Positions 34,300-44,880 of a stretch of DNA of 64,000 bases are shown piece after piece. The stretch lies in contig NC_084665.1 in assembly GCF_028389875.1 (NCBI RefSeq), forward strand, positions 6,015,501-6,079,500, in the 5' to 3' direction. Under the pieces are notes generated by a model. That model did no database searches, had not been told where the DNA came from, and was given only the letters and a program-made list of their open reading frames with translations. A program made the translations under genes and the position numbers. Numbering within the stretch: the stretch's first letter is position 1; every line of letters starts with the position of its first letter. The DNA is from Rhea pennata (lineage: Eukaryota; Chordata; Aves; Rheiformes; Rheidae).

Positions 34300-36439
34300 C
34301 CGTCCCCGGCCCGGCCCTCCCCTGCCGAAGGCGAGCCGCGCGGCGGCGGCGCCGTCGGACGCGGCGGGAAGCGCCTCACTTGTTGCCCGGTTGCCCGGCC
34401 GCGTGCGCGCGCAGACGCGCGCTCCCGCCCGCCCGCCTTCGCGCTGTGCGCTCTGCGCGCGCCCCGCCCCCGGCCAGGCGCCGCCGCGGCCGCGAGCGCG
34501 AATCCCCACCCCTCCCCACCCCCAACCGACGGCGCGCCGCGAGGCGGCGGGGCGGGGCAAGCGCGGGCGGCCGCCAACCGCGGCGCGCCGGCCCGCCGAA
34601 GCCCCGCCCCTTGCCGCCCGGCGGCGCCGTGGATTGGGTGGGGCGGGCGGCGCGCGCCGCGCGGAGGGGGTGGGGAGGCTCCGCCACCACCCCGCAACCG
34701 TTGTCCGCGTCGTCTCCTTGGTTGCCGGGCCGCCGTGGCCTACAAACAGCGAGCGGGCGGGCAGGCTGAGGGAGTTGGGGCTTCACCGCCGCCTCGCCGG
34801 CCCCTGTGCCGAGCGCGGCATGGCCCCCGCCACCTCCCCGAGGTCTCGCGGCCCGCGGGCAGCTGCCCTGCGGCGCCGCCGCCCCCCCGCCCTGCCTCCC
34901 TCCCTGGCCCTGCCGCCGCGGCGCCTCCGTCGCGGGCCCGCCCGCAGCCCCGCTTCCCAGCCGCCATGATGCCCCTCGACGCTTCACCCTTTTCCTGTGG
35001 AAAAAACCCACTCGGGCAGAGGAAAAGGGTGCTGAGGTCACGCCGCGCTCGCCGCGTACAAAGTCATCAGGCCCCTGAAAATGCTCTTCCATGCCACATT
35101 TTCTGACATGTTTCTCCTTTCAGACAAGAAGGTAGTTGCAGCTGGCTTTATTTAAAGTAACAGTCCCTGAAACATTTTTCAGTTTCAGGCTGTTTTAACT
35201 TACTGGCACCTCCGTTGGTTGAGAAATTTCTGAGAGTTTCAGATTTGGGAAATTTGTTCTCTAGAGCTGATATAAATCCTGGGTGACTCACATATTAGTA
35301 ACATGTTGGGTGTTTGTTTTTTTTTCTTTTTTTTTCTTTTGCTTTTTTTTCCCCCTTACTTGCTGTGTTGATGAGACTACAAATACAAATCCTGGCCAAG
35401 CAGCCATGTTAAAACAAACTGGAGAAACTCTGAGACCAAGGATGCTTACTGAAATAAAACATAAAAACCTGTGCTGTTACAACGGGGGCAGCAGCCCTCC
35501 GCCTTGTCGTGCCACGATCGGTAGCGACCGTGCACAGATGTACTGTTCTCTTGGATCCTGAATCTAATGCCTTTTTTTGTCCGAGACAGGGAGAAAACAA
35601 ACTTGTGGCATTTGTTTCTGCTTTTAGCACCAGCCTTCTCAATCCAGTTTAAGTGGAGGCCCAACTGAAGCAGGTACCCCCGTGCCACCTGCCAGCACAG
35701 ACGTTTAGAAATTGCTCTTGCTGCAAAGCAGGACGTGTACGTGACCCCACAATCCTCAGAGATTACGCTTACACACTTCCATTTCACAGCACTGCTTTTT
35801 TGCTTTCTCAAGATTCACTAACTGATGTGAGCAGCCATAGAGGTGGCTGGGTTGATAAAGTTCATGGGACTCATATTCTGTGTTCCAGAGTATAGGATGC
35901 CCACCAAAAAACCTGCAGTGAGTTTTCGGGAAGCGGTCTCTTAGGCTGTCCAGAAATCTCTGTTGGGAGTCTGGAAGAAACGTCCCAATCCACCATGCAC
36001 GTCAACGGGACAGGGCTGCCCGCCCGTGCTCGCATAGCGGTACGCTGAGCGCACGCTGGTTCCCGATCTCATTTCACAGCACCTCGGCAGGCACGTCTCT
36101 CAGCCACGTTCGCATTTAGTTTCCCCTTTTCCCTTTTCAGCAGGTCCAGCAGCATGCGTCGCAGGAGAAAGCAACGCTGCGGAGAGAGGACGCGAACCAA
36201 CCTTGCGCCCTGCCATGCTATGTCATGACCTGACACAACCCTATACATTAATTAACAAGAACAGGTTCCTAGCAACACCGAGACACGCAGTTCCCAGCCG
36301 TTTGTTGTTGATGTTGATGTTGCCTTGAATAAACTGTAGGTACCTGTACAGGGCTCGCTGAGAAAGAGCTTTCTATATCCAGCTGTTGTGACAAGTATTG
36401 GGGTGGCAGAGTAATGAGTAAGCTCACAAAAATTCACTT

Positions 36440-37230
36440 TTTAAAAACAATATTGAAAGAAATCACAGTTTTTGAGGAAAATCTCAGGATTTTCTAATAT
36501 TTGAGCTGGGCAATGGAGTAAATACTAATTACAGCTGCCAATGTGAATCTGGTTTGATTGCTGGTCCCCTACCACTGGCGTGCACAGTAACACATAGCAG
36601 TAGATAAGGAATTACACCTAGAGTCCAGGTCCTTCTCCTGGGACCTGGTTATGCATAGATGAAACTAAGGAAGTCCTGAAAAAAATGATGTTAAAAGTGT
36701 TCTTCAGTTTGCTTCATTAGGAAGGCAACAGAATTTTTATTTTCTAGAGCTATAAAGTTGTGCTCTCTTATGGGTACAGTAATAAATTGTTGCTTTATTT
36801 TTTCCCTGAGAGAGAGAGCAAATGCTTTTTACTGTGGCTGTCCTCACTGACAAATCCACGCCAATCCTTTTATTTAGTTTGATTTTGGAATAGCTTTTTT
36901 GCCTACATATTCAAAAATACCACCTTCACTCACCATCATAATGCAAATTATCAGATCCAGTGTGCAGCCTTGCAAGTGAATTGTAAATCATCAAACACTT
37001 CTCACAGAACAGTTATAATGAACTTGTACTTTCAAGGCATCAGTATTATGTAATTTGGTGACTTGAATTTTCATTGGTGGAGTTTTTCATAGGTAGAATG
37101 ATGTGCCCAATGGCCATAAAAAGAATCTTCTAAAGAGATTCAAATCTCATTTTTGATCAAATTCAAAATTGTTTCTTTTCAGCCTGTTTATTCATTACTG
37201 CTATAGTAATTGGGTTCAGTGTATCATAGG
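36440..37230. promoter_or_regulatory. Candidate conserved non-coding block A
   Basis: Repeat-free, moderately AT-rich sequence dense in short transcription-factor-like words (TAATTAC, CATTA, ATTATGCAAAT-like TGCAAATTA at 36,942, GATTAGG). This texture is typical of deeply conserved developmental enhancers near the COMMD1-OTX1 region. Inference from composition only, with no alignment. Confidence 0.25.
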
Positions 37231-37989
37231 CTGATTAGGGGACTACCTTATTTACATCTGAGCTATGTATGTTGGCCATTTCTCTAGCATTTGCTTGGTA
37301 ATTAATCACTGGTATATTAGCAGGAGTAAGAAGCAGGAACAAGTCCCAGGTTATAAATGCTTCAAGGTTATGTTGCTCTTCTTGCTTCATATCAGGAAGT
37401 GAAAAGAGCCAGCTAAAGTGCCCCAAAAGCTGGGAGCAAGAGGCTGCTGCCAGGTCAGGAGCCCCATCGCCACGTGTTTCTGTTGTAACTCCGTTATAGA
37501 CATCCTGCATCCTGCCAGCATGGCTAGTCTGCCCTGTTGTGACTGTGGGAGCCACTGTGGGAGCCACTCAGCCCACAAATAGCCGACAGACTGGAACGGG
37601 GGAGATGCAGGCTTCTTCTGTGAAGTTCTTTATCGCATGAGATTTCCAGCTATCTGCTTGCACCCCCTTGCAAATGTGGCTGCTGCCTCCTCGCCAGTGG
37701 TGCACTACCCACCCTGGAGATCAGAACTGTCAGAAATCCTCACCAGCCCTTTCCTTACAGGAGCACCTGCAAGTCTAGCATGGCTGGTGGTTATTTATAT
37801 TACAAAAGTGCAAGCCCAAGAGCCCTTGTGCTGCATCCCGTTGACACCAGGGACATCTGTTAGCACAAGGGGCCTTGCTCCACGGAGTGGACTAGCCAGC
37901 TGGACCAAAATTGCTGCTAGGGACTGAATTGCTGCATGTACAGAAACTCTTCCCAACTTCCCTTTTATAAACACTCGCCCAGTTGTCCT

Positions 37990-38110
37990 GGGTCAGATTC
38001 TGCTGTAAGGCCAATGCAGCTGGAAGTAATTTTCTATGATGGGGCAAATCCTACCCATGACATGGATTGCTCTGATTTTTGTGAACAGACTGCTGTGGCT
38101 AGAGAAATCC
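37990..38110 (+). repeat. Possible archosaur/turtle-type MITE fragment
   Basis: The words GGGTCAGATTCTGCTGTAA and GGAAGTAATTTTC resemble the start of a palindromic DNA-transposon family abundant in turtles and present as relics in birds, with consensus starting near GGTCAGATTCTGC. The matching inverted end is not clear here. Recognition is by eye. Confidence 0.25.
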
Positions 38111-39029
38111 AGCTGGAAACAGTGGGAGCACTCTCAATGTGATTCTGTCACTGTGGATAAGAATGCAAGATAAGAGGTCAAAATTTAAATAATAGCAGGA
38201 ACCTAAACATTGCTCCCTAAGCTTGTGAGTACTTCAACAGTAGCCCTGATTTTCAAAGTTGGGAATTAGAAGAAGAAAGTAAAAATACAGAGACCATGCA
38301 ATGGAGCTGGAGCATCTCAATTCCACCAGGTATAATCCTGTTTTTCCCATCCAAAGTTTGGAGCCTGGAGTTCAACCAAGGAAAGAGCCTGTCTCAGGAC
38401 AAGCAAGGTTTGTCAGCTATGTGAATGAAATGTTTCAGCAGTCTCTTTGTACAGCAGTTTTCCCCACTTCCCCTCTGACACGCAAACCAGCACAGCAAGA
38501 GCAAATGCTGCAGAGCTGTTTTGTTCCACTTCCCTTTGTTTTCAAGCACTGGTGAGATGAGAGAGATGTGGGTGATACGTTCAGCTTTCCATAAGCATGC
38601 AAGTCGAAGAGGTCAGCATGCTCATCCACAACGCTGGACTGCTGCAGCTGCAAGCAAACTAGGGCAGGGAAGAGGCGTTTTGACTAAGCAAGATAGTAAT
38701 AGCAGGAAGGAACTCACCCTGGCTGTCTTGCTTGCTTGTCATTTGCAAACTGGGCAGAACTACATCATGCTTGCATTGATTCACATTTGCTAAGAATAAT
38801 TACTCCCTGAGCTGCTTGCACGGGAAATGGGCGTTTCCCTGCTTTAGACAGACCAACCTGAGTTTTCTAGATGAAGGCTACTGTCACCAGCAGCATTTCC
38901 CCACTGTGAGACTCCTTTTCCTTGCAGACTGAAGGCAGAGCATGCAATAGGATGGGAAAGAATCCACTTGAAATTCAACTTCAGTAGGAACAGGACAACT
39001 GTAACATTGCAAACAACAAAAGACTTTTT

Positions 39030-39043
39030 GTGTGTGTGTGTGT
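39030..39043 (+). repeat. (GT)7 microsatellite
   Basis: Short perfect GT repeat in intergenic DNA. Confidence 0.9.
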
Positions 39044-40322
39044 CCAGGAAGCATGAACCCCTTACACTTTTCCTCACCTTAGTTCAGAGGCATCCCACAG
39101 CATTTTGCAAAAAGGCCTGAAGAGCTGCAAAATGAGAAAGTGCCAGGCAGCAGAGTATGCAGCCGAACCTCTTTGAAAGTGCAAAAACTGTTTGCACTTA
39201 GGAAAAAATGTACTGGACCCATTTCAGCTGAATCACTTCCATTTTTTTATTGTTTTTTAGCAGATGTGGCTTTTAGCACCATCAAAGCCCAAGCTGTAGG
39301 AAAATTGCCAGTCCTCACATGTAACTTAGATTTTTAAATTATTCTGATTTCAGGCATCTCTTAGATGAGGCTCAGTTGCGTGAGTTCCCGTGGACTCACA
39401 CAGTGCCAGCTTGGGTAACAGGACTCCGACCAAAACCGGTCATTTATATGGAAAGGCGCTGACATCCAAAATGGCTGTTTTCTGGGTGGCAGAGAGGCAC
39501 GTCAGGAAGCAAAGTAAACTAGGCTGACCTAACGCACTGCAGGCTTTATGCGGGACGCTCCCAGCACGTTGGCAAAACGCCGGCAGCTGCCGGGATGCAA
39601 AACCTTGCTCGGCCGCCGAGGTTAAGGACCTGCTTCGGCGCCACTGGACACTATGGACATTTCACTGCGTGAGTTTGGGGCTGGCACCACCCCAGAGGGC
39701 TTCTTCCGGGCGCTCGGGGCTCTGATATCCCGGGGACCCTGCTGATCTGCTGTGACTGGTTTGCTCACAGATGTATTTACGCTCATAAGTCCAGTGCTGG
39801 ACATCATAGGCCACCTGCCTCGCTTTGCATCCAAATTAAATGGAGGGGCTGTGCCCCTGCATGTCTCCCTTGCAACAGCACCTTGTCCCCAGCTTGGCTT
39901 TCTCCCTGCTCTTGCTGCTGCCCTCACTGAGCTGGGGTGAGAAATCAAAGACTGAGATCAGAAAGCTCTTATCTTCTTGTTATAGGATACTTAGATAAAC
40001 TTCAGGGAAAGAAAACAGAGTAAAGGGAAATTAAGTAATCCAAAGAACTGTTTTTAATATCCAGCTTTAGACCTATAGGTTACTAAAAACGAACTGGAAG
40101 GAAGATATCTCAGGCACTTGGGGACTGAGATCAGTAACATAATCAGAGCAAATAAGCGGTTTTCTTCACTCCGCTCTGTGGAGAAATCCCTCGGACTTGG
40201 ATGTGCTCAGCATAAATAAATAAAACTGTAGAAATCAACACAGCACACAGCACAGCTGAGATCTAGCTTTGTAAATTAGTAAACCACTGCCCCACATATG
40301 AAATCACTGCAGGTTTTGTGCC

Positions 40323-40439
40323 TGATCCTGCATATATTTAACCTTCTCCATGTAAAAAGTCTACTGAAGTTAATGGAGCTGGACTAATTTGCAATGGCGG
40401 GGGATTAAGCCAGTGGGCTTAATCATTTGTGCAGGATCA
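40323..40439 (+). mobile_element. MITE-like relic with 10-base terminal inverted repeats
   Basis: TGATCCTGCA at 40,323-40,332 is exactly the reverse complement of TGCAGGATCA at 40,430-40,439. The interior contains GAAGTTAATGGAGCTGGACT, resembling the GACTTCAATGGGACT core of a common amniote palindromic MITE (TGATCCTGCAAACACT-type ends). The 117-base size and inverted ends fit a non-autonomous DNA transposon relic. The family assignment is from memory of its consensus and needs a repeat search. Confidence 0.55.
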
Positions 40440-40639
40440 GATTGCAGCATATTGTAGTAACAGGCCTGTAGGACAACTCGGAGATGTTACTGCGCTGGAA
40501 AAAACCATCCCGTGGCTGTTACATAACTCACCACCGGCTCCGGGAGGCTCCAGGTACACGCAGTCCTGTGTCCACAGCCGGTGTCCTTGGGCAGGCTGCG
40601 CTTCTGCAGAGGAGCGTGCCGACATTTTGTTGAACTCTG

Positions 40640-40960
40640 CAATGTAAAGCTCATGCTTTTCTTTCCCCGATTCTCATTAGTGAAATGCCAACATTTTCTA
40701 GAGGCCGTTTCATTAACATTATGCCACTTACAAGAAGCCTAATTTAAATCGCATTATAGATGCACCAAGGCAAAATGATCTATCTACAGCCTAAATAATA
40801 AACTGAAATGAAAATATCTTTAGGCTGCGAGAGACTAGAACAAGCACTAATTGAAATTTATAAAGTTACGTAACATTATTTATAAAAAGGAGCCCAATTG
40901 TCAAAGGCCCTAAGAGAGCTGGAACATGGGAATGTTTGTTCTCCCAGCAAAGAAAAATTA
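40640..40960. promoter_or_regulatory. Candidate conserved non-coding block B
   Basis: Directly after the MITE relic, about 320 bases of non-repetitive sequence with many homeobox-type cores (TCATTAG, CATTAACATTA, CTAATTT, ACTAATTGAAATTTA, CCAATTGTCAAAGG) and no coding potential. It looks like an enhancer-type conserved element. Inference from texture alone. Confidence 0.3.
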
Positions 40961-42178
40961 ATTATGTAAGTTTATAAATTCCAGTTGCTTTGCTTGCTCT
41001 GGTCTCCTGATGTGCCTAAGGACTGTATGAGAGGTATTTATGGTTCTCAGCTGCTGTTTTCTGATGGTATTTTTTAACCTCGTGCTTCCACATGCCATCG
41101 CCTCCTCGCGGGGTCTTGCAGCATAGGAATTAACTTTATGCACGGTGTTCCTCCGCAGAGAGAAAAATAAAAAAACGCAGATTCATCCCGAGGTTCAGCA
41201 GGAGCAATGGTCTTGCAGCGGGTGCTGTGAGGAGGCAGGACTTGGCCATGCGCAGCATTTCCACCAGCTCCAGGAGGTGGAGCATCCTGGCCCCAGCAAC
41301 GCACCCAGACAGCCTCTTGGCCTGGCTTCCGGGGGTAAAAATGTGGAATAACACGCACTGGGGAAAATGGATTAAAACCAGAAGGCACAGCTTGCACCAG
41401 ACAATGCCACTGTGCCCCAGTCACTGCAGTAGTGGAGGCATTCGGTCCCGGAGGAGAAACCCTCTCCCCATCCTGGCTGGTCACCCCACAGCCAGCTCAC
41501 AGTCATCCCGCCGCCCTCAGTATTGCCCCTCCAAAACCGCTGCCGCGGCAGCCAAGGGGCGCATCCGCCTGGGCCAGCTTCGCACGGGGACCATCACTTT
41601 TTGGCCCTGGGAAACTTGCTTATATCTTGTGCTTTGTGTGATTTGATTTGTGAGGCAGGAGGAGTGCCACTTATTCTTAAATGCACTATATTATACAATT
41701 TCCTGGTAACGCTGTAACTGGCCAGGGCTGCCAACTGGCCAGTGAGCTCAAAAAATATGGAAGAGAAATTGCATATCATCAAACTGAAATGATGAATGTT
41801 TCCTCCAGGGCTCCCAAGGAGCTCTGCTCAGAGCACCACAGGTCTGGGTTTTACGTTACGATTGCTGCTTTTCCCCCATCTATCCCTGTAAAACATCTCT
41901 CCTCAAGAGTCCAAGACACTTTCTGACATCCAAAAATGTAATTTATGCAATTACTTGTTTTTATGTCTTCTCCAATACTGTCTCACTGCTAAAGCTTTAG
42001 CTTAGGCTGAGTGGTGAGGTTCAACCGTGGCCAGCTGCTAAGTGAATTAAAACACGAGTTCCAAGTCGCTTGCACTCAGGGGAGTTATGAAGGAAGAAAA
42101 AGTCTTGGGATAAATACTTTATACCTCCTAGATAGGCTTTGGTTTGAATTTCAAGATTTGCCTTGCTACCATTGAAAA

Positions 42179-42194
42179 GGAGAGAGAGAGAGAG
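42179..42194 (+). repeat. (GA)n microsatellite
   Basis: Short perfect GA repeat in intergenic DNA. Confidence 0.85.
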
Positions 42195-44337
42195 CAAGAC
42201 AGTTTGGGCTTTAACCAGAGGGGGAAACCCCATCCAGGCCTTCACTCCAAGCAGCAAACCTTTCATGGGAAGCAATGTAATGGGCAATCCAGACATTTGG
42301 GGAGTTATTTTGGTGTAAGTAATTCCCACGTGAGGAAAGGGGAAGTCATCCACAGCTTTAATGAAGTTTGGTTAAAACAGGGCAACCTTTATGGGTAAAA
42401 AAAGGTATATTTTGCTACATAGTTGGGAAAAAGCATAAATGGAGATCATTTTCTGCTCTGCTCCTTCCTGGAAAGGAGCTTCAAGGATAAATGGAGGCTT
42501 GTTTTATTGGTTAAAAGTGCCGGCTGGGGCTCACCAAAGATCTTTATATCAGCTGTGGTTTGGATTATTTTCTGATGGGGTTTCTGTGCAGACATGTTGA
42601 CAGGGCCCAAAGCAGCCTTTCTTTAAATTTGCAAACTGTTTTAAGAGATTGAAGTGAAAATAATGTGATTTTGCCTTCGGTCTAGCTTTGTGGTGCCTGT
42701 GCCTGGCTCTGCCATCTGAGACCTGGCCGTCCCCCCGTTCGTCACACCAGTCATTTCCCTGCGGAGCCGCTCGGCTCCCCCAGGAGCCAGGGTGCATCTG
42801 GCAGCCAGCACTAAGGTAGGGCACAAGGTGTTTCCCGGGGCCTCGTCCAAAGGGAACGACACTGGCAGTGCTAAGAGCACACGCCAAGGCTGCGGGAGAG
42901 GAGACCGCGGCGGCTCCGTCCCGTGCGAAGGCTGGGAAAGCGGCCCCGCTTTCGCACGTCCTCTACCTCTCGGCACAACTGGGAAGGTCAAGGACTGCAT
43001 TTTGGCCTCCATGGTTGTTCAAACTGAACTCCGCACACTTCTTTCTCAGGTTTTTTGAATTCCAGAGATGGATCTTAATGGGCCCTGTTCCAAGGGGAAG
43101 AAGGATTTTTCTGATTGCAAACCACTTGAAACGTAATGCATTAAAAAAGTCATCTGGGGCGACCGCAAAGGACTGCTGTGCTCCTGTAGCCTGAGCGTCG
43201 CCATGTGATACTGCCTTCTCCAAAAGGCTGTCTTTGTAACCCGCTCTGACTGAGCGCCTTCTTGTAAATATTTGGAATAAATGAATAAACTGTTGAAATT
43301 CCCCAGAAGGGGAAGGAAAAGATCTCAAAGAGCACTGTGGAGTGAGCTTGAGTCATCAGGTAAAACTTCTTGGAGATTTATGCATCTGAAAACTTTGACT
43401 AAATATGTAAATCAAGAAATCTCCTAACCAAAACGGTAACTGATTTCTTTTATCAATAGATAGCAAAGGATTTAAAGAATCAGTGTATAGAAGAGAAAAT
43501 CTCTTAAAATCTGAACCAGTTCATCCAGAGTTAAAGCACAGTAAAACAAAAAAAGCCACTGGTGAAACCAATCAGATGAAACACAATAAAAACACAAACA
43601 TAAATTCCAGCATGTACACTAGTAGAAAGGATCTATGGGAAAGAGAAATGTAGGAAAAAAGTATGAGACTAAATAACTTGAACAATGGTAAAGGCTCAGA
43701 AGTAAATCAAAAATCAACATATAATACTTATTTTTCTGCTGCTTTACTTGGCCCAAAGCTTTATGAAATATAGTGCTTGCTTGGCTTGGATTTGGAAAAA
43801 TGTGGCATGCTCAAATTATTCCTTTTTCAAATACATATATGCCTAGAGAAACGCTCAACAGATTAAGCAGTCCTAGACGCAAGAAAAAAGCAAATGGCAC
43901 TAAATGGCCTCCTTCTGCGAAGCGGTGCGAGAAGGCGCAACGTGCCGGCTGTGCAACGCGGGAGTTAAGGCGGCAGCTCTCGCAAACACGTCAGGGAGCA
44001 GCAGAACGTAAATTAGCAGCGCCTTGGAAAACTTCCCGGAAAACAAGGAGTGACTGAATGAATAAACTGTGGGGCATTTTAGCAATGCAAAAAGGTGTCA
44101 TCTGAAAACAAACGCTGTCCGGGCGGCCCCTGCTCCGTCTGGGGGTTGACTCATGCACAGTTTGTCTGGTTGGAGCCCAGCATTGCCCCGACCATGGCTC
44201 AAGCCCTGTGAGGGCTCAGAGGGGCAGGAAAGGTCACCTAGGTGGAAAGCTTTGGTGGAAGGATATTTTGATTTGACAAAATCCATGAAAAAAATCTGGC
44301 AGGCTCAACTGGCAGCTGGGGAGCCGCTTCTGCACGA

Positions 44338-44373
44338 AGAGAAAGAGGAAGAGGAGGAGGAGGAGGAGGAGGA
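44338..44373 (+). repeat. (GGA)n purine repeat
   Basis: Run of GGA/GAA triplets in intergenic DNA; a Glu-rich translation across it is an artefact of the repeat. Confidence 0.9.
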
Positions 44374-44669
44374 CTGGCCGACGCGGTTCCATAGGTACAC
44401 ACAGGAGTGTACCATGGGTCCTTAAATCAGGATGAGGCCTCCAAGGCCTCATTTGGTCAACACTAAGCATTTTTTTTCTTTCGTTTTTGCAGGATGGTTG
44501 ACCAAGCTCCACAAATAATAAGAGCATTAGATAGAATAAACTTTAGGGGTGGGGGGGGGTGCAGGGAAGGAGAGCAAAGCGCCTGCCTGTGGTAGCAGGC
44601 CCCTTTTTAACATCTCCCCTCTTTGAAGAAAGCATGCAATTAATTCTTAAATGACCCCAATGTTTTTTG

Positions 44670-44880
44670 CCTCAGCATCCTTGCCTGGTTAGCCGTTTCA
44701 CGTATTTATTATTCTCTGCATGAAATAATACTTCCTGACATCTGTTCCCAGTTTGTTTCTCTTTAATTTCCATTTATAGCATATTTTCCTATCCTCTGTC
44801 CATGTTAAAATAAAACAATAAGCATCTTTGACACAGTGCAAGTTACTTAAGATCATGATCCCTCTCTGACCTTGATTTTT
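44670..44880 (+). repeat. Possible ancient LINE (CR1/L3-like) 3' relic
   Basis: The string of words CCTGGTTAGCCGTTTCACGT, ATGAAATAATACTTCCTGAC, ATCTGTTCCCAGTTTGTTTC and TTTCCTATCCTCTG has the look of an old CR1/L3 3' region (fixed order of '...AAATACTTCCTGA...TTCCT...' blocks). Highly eroded; recognition is tentative. Confidence 0.25.

Larger units (their letters stand above)
33220..35000. promoter_or_regulatory. B3GNT2: B3GNT2 CpG-island promoter
   Basis: A 1.8-kb, very GC- and CpG-rich island lies about 16 kb upstream of the B3GNT2 coding exon on its strand, as expected for its non-coding first exon. The best minus-strand donor is GGCAAG|GTGAGG. Visible sites include a Myb-like AACCGTT near 34,697, GGTTGCC half-sites near 34,390 and 34,722, and a YY1-like GCCGCCATGATG near 34,962. 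No TATA box. ORFs of up to 575 codons on both strands are compositional. The start site and any divergent plus-strand transcript are not determined. Confidence 0.75.

Noticed and set aside
33242-34969. 575-codon plus-strand ORF and 401-codon minus ORF in the B3GNT2 CpG island
   Set aside because: Compositional: stop-poor GC-rich DNA and pentamer repeats yield Arg/Pro/Ala strings (RLASPRPAPPRLASP). No domains, and open on several frames at once.
37235-37567. 110-codon minus-strand ORF
   Set aside because: No homology, no splice logic, and it partly overlaps unique AT-rich sequence; treated as chance.
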